A stretch of 34,727 bases of DNA from Butyricicoccus faecihominis (GCF_024462775.1 NZ_JANGCE010000035.1:1-34727), one strand, 5' to 3'. Shown: positions 1 to 8,116, counted from the first letter of the stretch. The notes: generated by a model from the letters alone, not told the origin. Numbers and translations: made by a program.

Positions 1-50
1 GCGCGTTCGCGCGAGATTCTTCACTTCGTTCAGAATGACATACGGAATTT
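1..50. repeat. Intergenic repeat, copy at left edge
   Basis: The stretch 25-50 (TTCGTTCAGAATGACATACG then GAATTT) recurs in degenerate form at 242-266 (TTCTTTCAGAATAACATGAG then GAATT). The last 11 bases of the window (TGTCATTCTGA) are the reverse complement of 30-40. It is a dispersed short intergenic repeat with no coding content. Both window ends fall in it, so it may mark assembly break points. Confidence 0.6.
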
Positions 51-103
51 CTTTTATTTTACAACGCGCCCTTTGATCTCCAATCCATTCCCTTTCCCTA
101 TCT

Positions 104-130
104 AGGGCGGCGTGTGCCGCCCTTTCGTTT
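104..130 (+). terminator. Rho-independent terminator of an upstream gene outside the window
   Basis: A perfect 8-bp stem (AGGGCGGC / GCCGCCCT) with a GTGT loop at 104-123 is followed by TTTCGTTTTG. No gene lies between it and the left edge, so it should end a plus-strand transcript that enters from the left. Confidence 0.7.
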
Positions 131-241
131 TGCGTGCGGTTGGCTGTGTGCCGGATCGGGTGCCGAGGGATTCAGTGGACGGGTGCCTCCGCACGGCCGG
201 ACCGGCCTTGTTTGGCGCGCCCAGCTTTCTTGGCGCGCGGC

Positions 242-266
242 TTCTTTCAGAATAACATGAGGAATT
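242..266. repeat. Degenerate second copy of the left-edge repeat
   Basis: It matches 25-50 at most positions (TTC.TTCAGAAT.ACAT..GGAATT). It lies in otherwise featureless sequence upstream of the XRE gene. Confidence 0.5.
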
Positions 267-313
267 ATACTATTTTGCATTACAGCTTTTGCTTCATAAA
301 ATTATATTTTATT

Positions 314-339
314 CAAGTTACCCGTATATGGGTAGCTTG
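314..339. promoter_or_regulatory. 26-bp imperfect palindrome, likely operator of the XRE regulator
   Basis: The core TACCCGTATATGGGTA is flanked by CAAG on the left and CTTG on the right, giving a 26-bp dyad with only two mismatched pairs. It lies just upstream of, and partly over, the expected -35 region of the XRE gene, whose extended -10 is TGCTATTAT at 352-360. This placement suits autorepression. Binding by this regulator is inferred from adjacency. Confidence 0.55.
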
Positions 340-413
340 GGGTGTTTTCAGTGCTATTATGAAGAAGGGGAGATAGAGCATATCCTGAATTCCTTCAGGA
401 AGGGGGTATATAG

Positions 414-746
414 TTGACGGATAAGGGATATATGGGGAAACGCCTAAAAGCCGCACGTAAAAGCAAAGGATTGACCGGAGAACGCTTAGCGGAATCATGC
501 TACATCAACGCGACATATTTGCGACAGATAGAAGCTGGCAGAAAGCTGCCAAGTTTACCGGTTTTCATCACCTTGTGCAAAGCATTAGAGGTATCCCCTA
601 CCTTTTTACTCGTAGACAGCATCGACAAAAATGAACTGAGCGGATTGGGCGAGCTGGCCGCGCTGTGGTCAACCGCAACGCCGGATCAACTGGAACTTGT
701 TACGGCAATGATTCGCAGCGTTTTGGAGCACCTGCGAAAGGAATGA
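414..746 (+). CDS. XRE-family helix-turn-helix transcriptional regulator
   Basis: This small DNA-binding regulator has 110 residues from a TTG start at 414, preceded at 7 bp by AGGAAGGGGG. An ATG at 432 (104 residues) is the alternative start. Residues about 8-62 form a Cro/C1-type HTH, with the typical run of an ARKSKGLT-like helix, then an ATYLRQIEAGRKLPS recognition region and a LCKALEVSP helix. The C-terminal 45 residues are helical and may dimerise. No ligand-binding or peptidase domain is present. It stands alone, with a 26-bp palindrome just upstream that is a probable operator, and repeats follow downstream. Its target genes other than itself cannot be told from the sequence. Confidence 0.85.
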   Translation: MTDKGYMGKRLKAARKSKGLTGERLAESCYINATYLRQIEAGRKLPSLPVFITLCKALEVSPTFLLVDSIDKNELSGLGELAALWSTATPDQLELVTAMIRSVLEHLRKE

Positions 747-1101
747 TGAAAGCCGTTTATCTGGGTGCTCCGTCCTCGGCCGAGTGAGGTCACTCGGCCC
801 TACACCGAAAGGGTTATCGCTCACCGAAAATGTAGGGCGCGACGCCCTCGGCGCGCCGAGAGCGAAGCACCGGGATAAGTGAGAGCATCAAACAGGCTGG
901 TACGGCCGAGCGAAGGGACATGATTTCTCAGGAAGCGTTACGTCCCTTCGAGATGGCGCGCCGAGGGCGTGGTCCAGACCAGCTTCTCTTGGCCTTCGGC
1001 CAATTCACCTTCTCGCGCCCTACTAGCTCGGTGAATCCCTTGTTTTTTCCTATGCGTTTCCCTTATCTTAATAAAATTGGTGACCCCGAGCCACCAATAA
1101 A
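747..1101. repeat. Intergenic region of nested palindromic repeats, no gene seen
   Basis: The region contains a 9-bp perfect stem (GGCCGAGTG / CACTCGGCC, 778-799). It also has a long nested dyad: GTAGGGCGC at 831-839 pairs with GCGCCCTAC at 1014-1022, CGCCCTCGGCGCGCC near 843-857 pairs with GGCGCGCCGAGGGCG at 955-969, and CGAAGGGAC at 911-919 pairs with GTCCCTTCG at 942-950. The short open frames here have no ribosome site or family resemblance. I read it as degenerate GC-rich intergenic repeats rather than coding sequence. Confidence 0.6.
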
Positions 1102-1380
1102 ACAGGCCCTGTGGATTTTCCACAGGGCCTGTCAGCGTGTCAAAGAACCCCTCGCGCCGCAGCGCGCAATAAAATTGAAAATTGAAGCTTAGCTTCAATT
1201 TGACCAAAAACCGGGAGCATGTATCTCGGTTTTTGAACAAACCGGCGGCGAAGTGTGCCCAAAGGGCGCGCGCCAGAGCCGGAAATCTCGATCGAAATGG
1301 GGCTTTGTTTCGATCGACAGACTGTCAAAACTTGTTTTTTGACAGTCTGACAGGCCCTGTGGAAAATCCACAGGGCCTGT
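1102..1380. repeat. Structured intergenic element, copy A (217-nt core between two 31-nt hairpins)
   Basis: Core 1133-1349 aligns over its full length with copy B at 13378-13594. It starts CAGCGTGTCAAAGAAC and ends GTTTTTTGACAGTCTG, imperfect terminal inverted repeats. Stems in order are a GCGC stem (~1154-1167), a variable stem AAATTGAAGC/GCTTCAATTT, AAAAACCG/CGGTTTTT, a branched CCGGC..GGCG..CGCC..GCCGG region, CGATCGAAA/TTTCGATCG, and AGACTGTCAAAA/TTTTGACAGTCT. On each side sits a 31-nt hairpin with 14-bp arms (ACAGGCCCTGTGGA and its complement); the loops are TTT on the left and AAA on the right, so the two are inverted relative to each other. The right hairpin ends 13 bp from the stop of the minus-strand gene at 1394 and probably terminates it. 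Confidence 0.85.
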
Positions 1381-1393
1381 TTCCAAGGGGAGA

Positions 1394-2377
1394 TCAAACG
1401 CTTTCGGGTTCTTCGCTGCTTAGAATGTTTTCCGCGCGGAGCAGGTGCTGCTGGCCGATCAGGATATCGATCCCCATGTTGCCGCAGAACTTTCTGCCCT
1501 TTTCGCTTAACACACAGTGTCCGATGGCGCTCAGCCGAATATCCGGGCGAACGCTGCGGATGCGCTCCAACGCGATCGTAAGCAGCGTGCCGACGCCGAC
1601 GTCGTCAAACTCGCGAAAGGGATTGTGGCGAAAAACCTGCTCGTGCAGATACTTGGAGATCACCTTGCGGGAATCCAGCTTGCACATGCCGTACAGCAGC
1701 TGCACGAGCTCCTCCACGTTAAAGACGATCGCGTCCGCGTAGGCGGCAAGCTGATCCGCGATGCAGGCGGCGCGCGGCGTGGCGATCTCGATGCCGACGG
1801 TGCACGCGATGCCGAAGGTAGCGGCGTACTCGGTGATAATGCCCTTCAAATATTCGACCTCGCCGCAATCGGATACGAACGGAAGCAGCATGGACAGCTT
1901 GTGGATGCCGCGCTCCTTGGCCGCCGTGAAGATCGCTTGCAGCAGCGTGCGGAACAGCAGCCCGTTGCCGATCATCATGCGGCAGCCCCGGCAGCTCAGC
2001 TCGGGATTGAAGGATTGCAGGCCGCGCTTTTGCCCCTCCAGCCATTCGGCGGGGCGGGCGGTGTATTCGCTCAACCGTGCGAATTCCGCCGCGGTGCGGG
2101 GCAGGAACGAATCGATCGGCCGGTCGGGCAGGCGAATGCAGACCTGCATTTTGCCGCACTCCTCGACCTTTTCCAGCCACAGGCTCGTTTGCCCGCGCAG
2201 CATTTTTTTCAGCCGCTCATCCTCCGCGTTTTCCGGCGGGTCGAGCAGCAGGCTTTGGATCAGCAGGCGCTGATCGTCCATCCGCATCAGGCAGTCTTCC
2301 GCCGTCAGCATGATGCCGTCCGTTTGCTCGACTGATTCAAGCTCTTCCACCGCGTCAATTTCCGTGAAGTATTTCAT
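1394..2377 (-). CDS. Stand-alone PEP-utilising TIM-barrel domain protein, degenerate PPDK C-domain paralogue
   Basis: The 327 residues match in order the C-terminal third of pyruvate phosphate dikinase (~870 residues). An IRLPDRP segment at 81-87 stands for IRLLDPP, NPELSCRGCR at 124-133 for NPMLGHRGCR, and TVGIEIATPR at 193-202 for the MIE..R segment. The swivelling phosphohistidine and ATP-grasp domains are absent. Arg82, Arg130 and Glu197 are kept, but the catalytic Asn-Asp of the FGTNDLTQ motif is replaced (FNVEELVQ, 219-226), and the CGEH motif with the proton-donor Cys reads SAIGHC. It is therefore probably not a dikinase. It could bind PEP or pyruvate as a sensor, or be a pseudoenzyme of unknown role. 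The start is set by AAAGGGG just upstream. It is transcribed alone and ends at the hairpin of element A. Confidence 0.7.
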   Translation of the reverse strand: MKYFTEIDAVEELESVEQTDGIMLTAEDCLMRMDDQRLLIQSLLLDPPENAEDERLKKMLRGQTSLWLEKVEECGKMQVCIRLPDRPIDSFLPRTAAEFARLSEYTARPAEWLEGQKRGLQSFNPELSCRGCRMMIGNGLLFRTLLQAIFTAAKERGIHKLSMLLPFVSDCGEVEYLKGIITEYAATFGIACTVGIEIATPRAACIADQLAAYADAIVFNVEELVQLLYGMCKLDSRKVISKYLHEQVFRHNPFREFDDVGVGTLLTIALERIRSVRPDIRLSAIGHCVLSEKGRKFCGNMGIDILIGQQHLLRAENILSSEEPESV

Positions 2378-2511
2378 GCCATACCCCTTTCATAATTTAT
2401 CCGGCGTTTTCAGCCGGCGTTTTCCTTCTTATTTTGTCATGCGATAAGCGCGTTTCAATGCATGGAACCCGTGACCCGCCAGAAAAAGAAAAAAGGGAAA
2501 TCAGCCAATTT

Positions 2512-2556
2512 ACCGGGGCCTGCTGACACACTGCGTTCATGTCAACAGGCCCCGGT
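2512..2556 (-). terminator. Terminator hairpin after the iron alcohol dehydrogenase
   Basis: An 11-bp stem (ACCGGGGCCTG / CAGGCCCCGGT) is extended inward by TGACA / TGTCA. On the minus strand it lies 60 bp past the dehydrogenase stop and is followed, after about 16 nt, by TTTTTTC. The rest of 2378-2615 shows nothing else. Confidence 0.65.
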
Positions 2557-2615
2557 TCATTCCGTACCCATGGATTACCAGCGGAAGGGCAAACCCTCCG
2601 CAAGCCGTTTTGCGC

Positions 2616-3800
2616 TTAAAGCGCCATGCGATAGATCTCGGCGGCGATCTCCGGCGTCAGCTTGACAAAGTTGCCGTGATTGGGCGCGCCGTGGAACATA
2701 TTTTCCACCATCTTCGGGATATCCTCTTCCTTGCCGCCCAGCTCGCCGATGGTGGTGGGCATGCCGATATCCTTCATGAAGCGCTGGAACGCCTTGATGC
2801 CTTCCATGCCGGTCACTTCGGGGTGCTCGAAATCGATCTGGCAGCCCCATACGCGGTTGGCGAACATGACGAAGCGATCGGTGCCCTGCGTCTTCATGGC
2901 GTATTCCATCCAGTAGGGGAAGAGCAGCGCCAGACCCGCGCCGTGCGACGCGCCGTAAAGGATGCCAATCTCGTTATCCATATGGTGGGTGCCCCAGTCC
3001 TGCGCGCGGCCCACGCCGGTCGAGTTGTTCTGGGCGATCATCGCGGCCCACATGATGTTGGCGCGCGCTTCATAATTCTGCGGGTCGGCCATTACGCGGC
3101 GGCCTTCCTTAATCATCGTGAGCATGACGGCCTCAAGCAGGCGGTCGGTCAGCTCAACGTCCTTGGAGTGAGAGAAGTAACGCTCCATGCAGTGCGCCAT
3201 GATATCGGCGATGCCGCTGGCCGTCTGGTACGGGGGCAGGGTCATCATCAGTTCGGGGTTCATGATGGCGAAAAGCGGGCGCAGGATGTCGCCGTCCGCG
3301 CAGCGCTTGTACTGGTTGCCGTCCTCGGTTACCAGCGTGACGACCGAGTCGGTCGAGCCTTCCGAACCGGAAGCGGCGATGGTGACGATGCAGCCTACCG
3401 GCAGCGCTTCGGTAACAGGGCCCTTTTTGCCGCAGTAGAAATCCCAGAAATCGCCGTCATACGGAACGCCCAGCGCGATGCCCTTGGCGGAGTCCATGAC
3501 AGAGCCGCCGCCTACGGCAAGAACAAAGTCCACGCCTTCCTTGCGGGCCAGCTCGATGCCTTCGTAAACCAAATCGCTGTGGGGGCTGGCCTTTACGCCG
3601 CCAAGCTCCACATAGCCGATGCCCTTGGCGTCCAGCGAAGCCTTGACGCGGTCGAGCAGGCCGGAGCGAACGACAGAGCCGCCGCCGTAGTGGATCAGCA
3701 CCTTGTGTCCGCCGTAGCGCGATACAAACTCACCGGTCTTTTCCTCCGTGCCCTTGCCGAATACAAAGTATGTCGGGCTGTAAAATTCAAAATTATCCAT
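2616..3800 (-). CDS. Iron-containing alcohol dehydrogenase (BdhA/YqhD-like)
   Basis: This NAD(P)H-dependent, metal-dependent alcohol dehydrogenase or aldehyde reductase has 394 residues, the full family length. The N-terminal dinucleotide domain carries GGGSVMDSAK at 97-106. The C-terminal helical domain carries the metal ligands Asp199, His203, His272 and His286, each exactly five residues beyond the E. coli YqhD ligands. A good ribosome site (TAGGAGGT) precedes the ATG. It is a single-gene unit with its own hairpin terminator. Likely substrates are short-chain aldehydes such as butanal, reduced for redox balance in fermentation. The exact substrate cannot be read from the sequence. Confidence 0.9.
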   Translation of the reverse strand: MDNFEFYSPTYFVFGKGTEEKTGEFVSRYGGHKVLIHYGGGSVVRSGLLDRVKASLDAKGIGYVELGGVKASPHSDLVYEGIELARKEGVDFVLAVGGGSVMDSAKGIALGVPYDGDFWDFYCGKKGPVTEALPVGCIVTIAASGSEGSTDSVVTLVTEDGNQYKRCADGDILRPLFAIMNPELMMTLPPYQTASGIADIMAHCMERYFSHSKDVELTDRLLEAVMLTMIKEGRRVMADPQNYEARANIMWAAMIAQNNSTGVGRAQDWGTHHMDNEIGILYGASHGAGLALLFPYWMEYAMKTQGTDRFVMFANRVWGCQIDFEHPEVTGMEGIKAFQRFMKDIGMPTTIGELGGKEEDIPKMVENMFHGAPNHGNFVKLTPEIAAEIYRMAL

Positions 3801-3871
3801 ACTATCTACCTCCTAAAATGAATTACAATACCAAGTGGAGCGGTACGTTCCGCCCCGCCTACCTTGTATTT

Positions 3872-3877
3872 ATTATA
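3872..3877 (-). promoter_or_regulatory. Possible -10 box for the alcohol dehydrogenase
   Basis: TATAAT on the minus strand lies 72 bp upstream of the start. No consensus -35 sits 16-18 bp away, so this is a weak call. Confidence 0.35.
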
Positions 3878-3960
3878 ACGGCAGGCCCGTGGCCGCGATG
3901 TGCTTTCCCTCCTTTATTTTTTGCAGAATCTCGCTTTTTGCAAAACAGGATATTAAAACA

Positions 3961-3989
3961 GCCAGCCCGCAAACATCTCGCGGGCTGGC
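3961..3989 (-). terminator. Terminator of the first MATE gene
   Basis: A perfect 10-bp stem (GCCAGCCCGC / GCGGGCTGGC) with a 9-nt loop lies 13 bp past the MATE stop on the minus strand and is followed by TGTTTTAATA. Confidence 0.75.
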
Positions 3990-4002
3990 AAAAAAACATG
4001 TT

Positions 4003-5352
4003 TTATGATACAGTAGGTTCTGCCGCGCTGTCCCAGCGATGGAGCTGACGGCGGTAAAGAAAAACGCCGGCAGCGCCGGTGATCAGCTCGGACGCGGGGA
4101 ACGCGATCCAAGTATAGCCCAGCCCGATGAGCGACAGCAGCCAGAAGATCGGGATCAGGCAGCAAACCTGCCGGATGAGCGAAAGCACGATGCTGGGCAG
4201 CGTCGCCCCGATGGACTGAAAGAAGATCGGCATCATCAGGGACAGCACCGCCGGAAGAAAGCTCAGCCCGATGATGCGAAACGCCGGCTTGCCGATCTCC
4301 AGCACCGCGGCATTCTGGGAAAACAGCGCGATCAGCGGACCGGGGATCAGTTCAAAGCACAAGACGCCGAGCAGCATGAAGCTCATGGCCACCACGATGG
4401 AGTTCGCCATGATCTTTCTGCACCGTGCAAAGTTTGCACGGGCAAAATTGTAGCTCAGTACCGGGATGATACAGGTTTGCAGGCCCATCAGCGGGATGAA
4501 GAAAAAGGACTGCATTTTATAGTACAGGCCCAGCACGGTCACGGCTTCGTCCGAAAACCCGGCGAGGATGACGTTGAGCACCACGATATAGATCGTAAAT
4601 AGCAGCTGCATGAAGATGGAGGGGTAGCCCATCGTATAGATCTGCCCCGCGAACCGCGTGATGGCGGCGGGGCTGGGCAGCCGCCGAAAGCCGGTCACGC
4701 CTGTGATCAGCGCGGCCACGAATTGCCCCGCGACGGTCGCCACAGCCGCGCCCGCGATGCCCATGGAGGGGAAAATACCCCAACCGAAGATCAGCAGCGG
4801 GTCAAGGATGATATTGGTCACGGCGCCCGCGATCTGCGCCAGCATGGGCAGCCGCATGTCGCCGCCTGCCTGATGCACCTTGGTCCAAATACTCTCTAAA
4901 AATATGCCGAGACTGCCCACGCACACGATCGTGCCGTAGGTCACCGCGTATTCGACCGCCCGGGGCGACCCGGCGGAGGTCTTGACGTACGCCGTCATCA
5001 GAATCGTCGATAACACGGCAAAGGCCACCCAAGTGATCAGCGCGAGCACTTCGCCCGCGCCCGCGGTCCCGTCCGCGTCCTCCGCCCGTCCCTGCGCGTA
5101 CAGACGCGCCATGACGATGTTGACGCCCACGCCCGTGCCGACCGCGAGCGCCGTGATGGTGAGCTGGATGGGGAAGATGACCGACAGGGCGGTCAGTCCG
5201 TCGCTGGAATACTGGCCGACAAAGTAGCTGTCTACAATATTATAAAGCGCCTGAATGAGCTGCGCCAGCATGACCGGCGGCGCCATTCGGATCAAAATCT
5301 TCCAGATGCTTTCTTTTTCAAAAAGACTGTTGTGCGTGACTTGCTGTTCCAT
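4003..5352 (-). CDS. MATE family multidrug exporter (first of three)
   Basis: This cation-coupled exporter of the MATE family (NorM/DinF-like) has 449 residues with about 12 predicted membrane helices and a duplicated six-helix layout. The N-terminal signature includes MAPPVMLAQLIQALYNIVDS, YFVGQ and then a TALSVIFP stretch, typical of the family. The start is preceded by GGAGAAG and by a convincing promoter (TTGAAA, 17 bp, TATGAT). It is a single-gene unit, divergent from the TPR operon. Substrates probably include cationic drugs or toxic metabolites, but family membership does not identify them. Confidence 0.9.
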   Translation of the reverse strand: MEQQVTHNSLFEKESIWKILIRMAPPVMLAQLIQALYNIVDSYFVGQYSSDGLTALSVIFPIQLTITALAVGTGVGVNIVMARLYAQGRAEDADGTAGAGEVLALITWVAFAVLSTILMTAYVKTSAGSPRAVEYAVTYGTIVCVGSLGIFLESIWTKVHQAGGDMRLPMLAQIAGAVTNIILDPLLIFGWGIFPSMGIAGAAVATVAGQFVAALITGVTGFRRLPSPAAITRFAGQIYTMGYPSIFMQLLFTIYIVVLNVILAGFSDEAVTVLGLYYKMQSFFFIPLMGLQTCIIPVLSYNFARANFARCRKIMANSIVVAMSFMLLGVLCFELIPGPLIALFSQNAAVLEIGKPAFRIIGLSFLPAVLSLMMPIFFQSIGATLPSIVLSLIRQVCCLIPIFWLLSLIGLGYTWIAFPASELITGAAGVFLYRRQLHRWDSAAEPTVS

Positions 5353-5393
5353 GTTTTCTGCTTCTCCAATGCTTCCAAAAATAGGCCTGCACT

Positions 5394-5422
5394 ATCATAA
5401 TCCAAACAAGCCGGTATTTCAA
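5394..5422 (-). promoter_or_regulatory. Sigma-A type promoter of the first MATE gene
   Basis: On the minus strand TTGAAA (5422-5417) and TATGAT (5399-5394) are separated by exactly 17 bp. The -10 box lies 42 bp upstream of the MATE start codon. Confidence 0.7.
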
Positions 5423-5532
5423 GAAAAATCGTCGAATTTATCGAAAATTTAACCGCATAAGTTGCAGGCCGTCCGGCGCTTTCGTGATTTGCAACAAAGA
5501 ACCCCCGGCAAACAGACCGCAAAATGCAAAAA

Positions 5533-5578
5533 TCTCATGAGATGATGCAAATCATTCGGACGGGCGTTTTTTTATAAT
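5533..5578 (+). promoter_or_regulatory. Probable promoter region of the TPR-DUF4037-DUF4125 operon
   Basis: A perfect -10 (TATAAT, 5573-5578) lies 45 bp before the TPR start codon, but the -35 position has no consensus. A perfect 10-bp palindrome, TCTCATGAGA (5533-5542), is centred around -47. That is a typical site for an activator at a promoter with a poor -35. The regulator is unknown. Confidence 0.4.
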
Positions 5579-5622
5579 GATTAAAAATGGGAGTGGTGTA
5601 ACCAAAGACTGGAGGGATCGCC

Positions 5623-6561
5623 ATGCAGGACGGTCTGGAAAAATTCTATCGCGGTCTGGATCGGCAGTACGCCGAGGGAAACCTGAGCGATGTGGAACAG
5701 TATTTGCTGGAAAGCGTGAGCCGCACGCGGAACGGACAGAAAAACGAGCGGGGCGAGGCCATCGCGATCTATAATGAATTAGGTTCCTTTTACCGGGGCG
5801 TTAGCCGGTATGCGCAGTCCCTTGCCGCGTTTGAACGGGCCAGAGCGCTGGCCGCGAGCGATCTGGGGCAGGAATGCAGCCAGTACGCAACCATCCTCAA
5901 CAATATGGCGGGCACCTACCGGCTGACCGGCGAATACGATCGCGCGATCGAGCTGTTCCACGAAGCGATGGCGATCTACCGCCGCGAGGGACAGCAGCAC
6001 ACCTATGCATATGCAAGCGTACTGAATAATCTGTCTCTTGTTTACCGGGAAGCGAACCAGATCGACCGGGCGATCGAATACTTGGAGCAGGCCTTGCAGC
6101 TCATCCAGCAAATGCCGGGGTATGAGCAGGAACTCGCGGTAACCTACAATAACCTGACCGCGCTGTACCACGCGGCGGGCGACAACGAGCGGGCCATGCT
6201 TTGTTTGGACCGCGCGCTGAACGAATTTGAAAAATGCGCGGATGATGAAAACGTGCATTATGCCGCGGGTCTGAACAGCATGGCGGGTTTTTTGTTTGCG
6301 GCGGGGGAGTACGAGCGGGCGCTTGCGCTTTACCGCAAATCCGCGAAATACACCAAGCGCTTCTTTGGCGAAAACATGGAGTACGGCATCACCTGCCAAA
6401 ATATGTGCTGGGCCTATACCAAGCTGGAAAAGTGGGGCGAAGCCATCGCGGTGCTGGCCAAGGCGGAGCAGGTATACAAACGGCTGCTGGGCGAGGACCA
6501 CGAGCGCACCCGCGCGGTGGCGGATAATTTGAAGCAGCTGCGGCAGGGGAGCAAGGCGTGA
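5623..6561 (+). CDS. Tetratricopeptide repeat protein
   Basis: The protein has 312 residues built almost wholly of helical TPR units, with at least five recognisable repeats from about residue 45 to 300. Examples are the YATILNNMAGTYRLTGEYDR and YASVLNNLSLVYREANQIDR repeats, typical of the kinesin-light-chain style TPR. No signal peptide or catalytic domain is seen, so it is a cytosolic scaffold or adaptor. The ATG is preceded by CTGGAGGG. Its stop overlaps the GTG start of the DUF4037 gene (GTGA), indicating translational coupling. TPR, DUF4037 and DUF4125 genes are found together in Firmicutes, as I recall, which suggests one complex whose function is not known. Confidence 0.88.
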   Translation: MQDGLEKFYRGLDRQYAEGNLSDVEQYLLESVSRTRNGQKNERGEAIAIYNELGSFYRGVSRYAQSLAAFERARALAASDLGQECSQYATILNNMAGTYRLTGEYDRAIELFHEAMAIYRREGQQHTYAYASVLNNLSLVYREANQIDRAIEYLEQALQLIQQMPGYEQELAVTYNNLTALYHAAGDNERAMLCLDRALNEFEKCADDENVHYAAGLNSMAGFLFAAGEYERALALYRKSAKYTKRFFGENMEYGITCQNMCWAYTKLEKWGEAIAVLAKAEQVYKRLLGEDHERTRAVADNLKQLRQGSKA

Positions 6562-7481
6562 ACGGGCTGGCGCTTGCCCGCGCCTATTATGAGACCGTGG
6601 GCCGCGTGGCGCTCCAAGAAAACGTGCCCGCGCTCGTGCCCCGCATGGCGGTCGGTCTGGCGGGGGAAGGGTCCGAATGCTTTGGCTTTGACGACGAATG
6701 GTCAAGGGACCATGATTGGGGCCCGGCCTTTTGCATCTGGCTGGAGGAAGCGGACTACCGCGCCCACGGCGCGCGGGTACAGGCGGTATACGATAGCCTG
6801 CCCGGCGAAATAGAGGGCTTTCCCGCAAGAGAAAACGGCGCGTGGAGCGGCGGGCGGGTCGGCTGTCTGTGCGCGCCGGACTGGTACCGGCGCTATACCG
6901 GCTTGCCCGAAGGTCCGGAAACGCTCGCGCAGTGGCGGCGCGTGCCGGAAGCCTTTTTGGCGACCGCCACGAACGGAGAGATATTCGACGACCCGTCAGG
7001 CCGTTTTACAGCGGTCCGCGAAAGGCTGTCGCGCTTTTACCCCGAGGATGTACGGATTAAAAAGCTTGTGGCGCGGGCGGCGATCATGGCGCAAGCGGGG
7101 CAGTACAACTATCCGCGCAGCATGAAACGCGGCGAAACCGTCGCGGCGCGGCTCGCCTTGGCGGAATTCACCAAAGCGGGAATCAGCATGGTCTATTTGC
7201 TGAACCGCCGGTACGCCCCCTTTTATAAGTGGATGCATCGCGGCCTAAAGGGCCTGCCGAAGCTGCCCCGCGCTTACGAGCAGTTCCGGCTGCTCGGCGA
7301 GGCAAGGCCCGGCGCGGAAACGGAAGAGCGGATCGAAGGCATTTGCCTGACCGTGGCGGCCGAGCTGAAACGGCAAGGCCTGACCGACCGCACGGAACCA
7401 TTTTTACAGGCGCACTGTTTGGAAATGATGAAACGGATCAAAGACCCCGCGCTGCGGCAAACGCACATCATGGAGGAGTGA
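6558..7481 (+). CDS. DUF4037 protein, nucleotidyltransferase-like
   Basis: The 307 residues begin with GTG inside the end of the TPR gene. Residues 36-55 hold GEGSECFGFDDEWSRDHDWG, the DUF4037 signature. It resembles the GS..(D/E)xD active-site loop of the nucleotidyltransferase fold, with Asp51 and Asp53 as possible metal ligands. The rest is helical, with a conserved-looking SMKRGETVAARLALAEF segment around residue 190. It may transfer a nucleotidyl group to a small molecule, RNA or protein, but no substrate is known to me. It sits between the TPR and DUF4125 partners. The ribosome site of the next gene overlaps its end. Confidence 0.8.
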   Translation: MNGLALARAYYETVGRVALQENVPALVPRMAVGLAGEGSECFGFDDEWSRDHDWGPAFCIWLEEADYRAHGARVQAVYDSLPGEIEGFPARENGAWSGGRVGCLCAPDWYRRYTGLPEGPETLAQWRRVPEAFLATATNGEIFDDPSGRFTAVRERLSRFYPEDVRIKKLVARAAIMAQAGQYNYPRSMKRGETVAARLALAEFTKAGISMVYLLNRRYAPFYKWMHRGLKGLPKLPRAYEQFRLLGEARPGAETEERIEGICLTVAAELKRQGLTDRTEPFLQAHCLEMMKRIKDPALRQTHIMEE

Positions 7482-7486
7482 CCGGC

Positions 7487-8116
7487 ATGAAAAAGCCCGT
7501 GGAAGAGATCGTCGCCATGGAATGGGAAATGTTCGATAGGGTGCAGAACCTTGGCGGAAGAGCGCCCTGCCAGAATGATCGGGATACCTTTTTTATCATG
7601 CGCTCCAGCCAGCTCGCGGCGTGGAGCCCCGCCATGCGCGAAAGCTATTTAAACGACCTTGCGGCCGCGCAAAAGGCGGGGCGCAATTTGCTGAGCGAAA
7701 AATACGCCTATATGATGGCGCGCACGGCGCCGGAAGAATATGCGCGGATATGTGACCGCCTGCCGCCGCGCACCCCGGATAAGGAGCGGCTGATCGAGCT
7801 GATCTGCAAGGCGCACGTCGCGTGGCAGGAGGCGCTGGCGCGGCAATATCCCTGTCTTGCGGGCCGGGGCAGGGCCATACGCAAGGAGGCGGACAGCGCC
7901 GCCGTGACCTCGTTTGAGACCTACCTTTGGGGGGAGCTGGCGACCTATTCGCTGGATACGCTGGAGCGCTACGCCGCGTATGTGGCGGGCCTTGCGCGCG
8001 AAGGCGTAAGTTTAAACGCCATGATCCTGCAAAACATGGTCGCGCGGTACGGCTACGGCTCGGCGGAGGAAGCGGAAGCGCGGCTTTCCGGCGTAGGGGC
8101 CGATATTACATCATGA
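7487..8116 (+). CDS. DUF4125 family protein
   Basis: The 209 residues start at the ATG at 7487, with TGGAGGAG 8 bp upstream; a longer in-frame reading back to 7229 lies inside the previous gene and is rejected. The N-terminus (VEEIVAMEWEMFDRVQNLGG, then RAPCQ) is the DUF4125 signature. It is all-helical and lacks a membrane segment or a catalytic motif I recognise. It is the third member of the TPR/DUF4037/DUF4125 set, separated by 5 bp on one side and 13 bp from the MATE gene on the other. Function is unknown; a partner of the DUF4037 enzyme is the most economical idea. Confidence 0.8.
   Translation: MKKPVEEIVAMEWEMFDRVQNLGGRAPCQNDRDTFFIMRSSQLAAWSPAMRESYLNDLAAAQKAGRNLLSEKYAYMMARTAPEEYARICDRLPPRTPDKERLIELICKAHVAWQEALARQYPCLAGRGRAIRKEADSAAVTSFETYLWGELATYSLDTLERYAAYVAGLAREGVSLNAMILQNMVARYGYGSAEEAEARLSGVGADITS

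Noticed and set aside
920-1192. Short open frames in the repeat region after the XRE gene
   Set aside because: They have no ribosome site or domain and consist of repeat sequence shared with other intergenic loci.
1102-1380. Insertion sequence or group II intron
   Set aside because: The core is about 217 nt and non-coding; no transposase, reverse transcriptase or intron domain V signature is seen.
2610-3821. Long open frame (403 codons) opposite the iron alcohol dehydrogenase
   Set aside because: It mirrors the codon pattern of a clear metal-dependent dehydrogenase on the other strand, has no family resemblance and no ribosome site. Such shadows are common in this GC-rich sequence.
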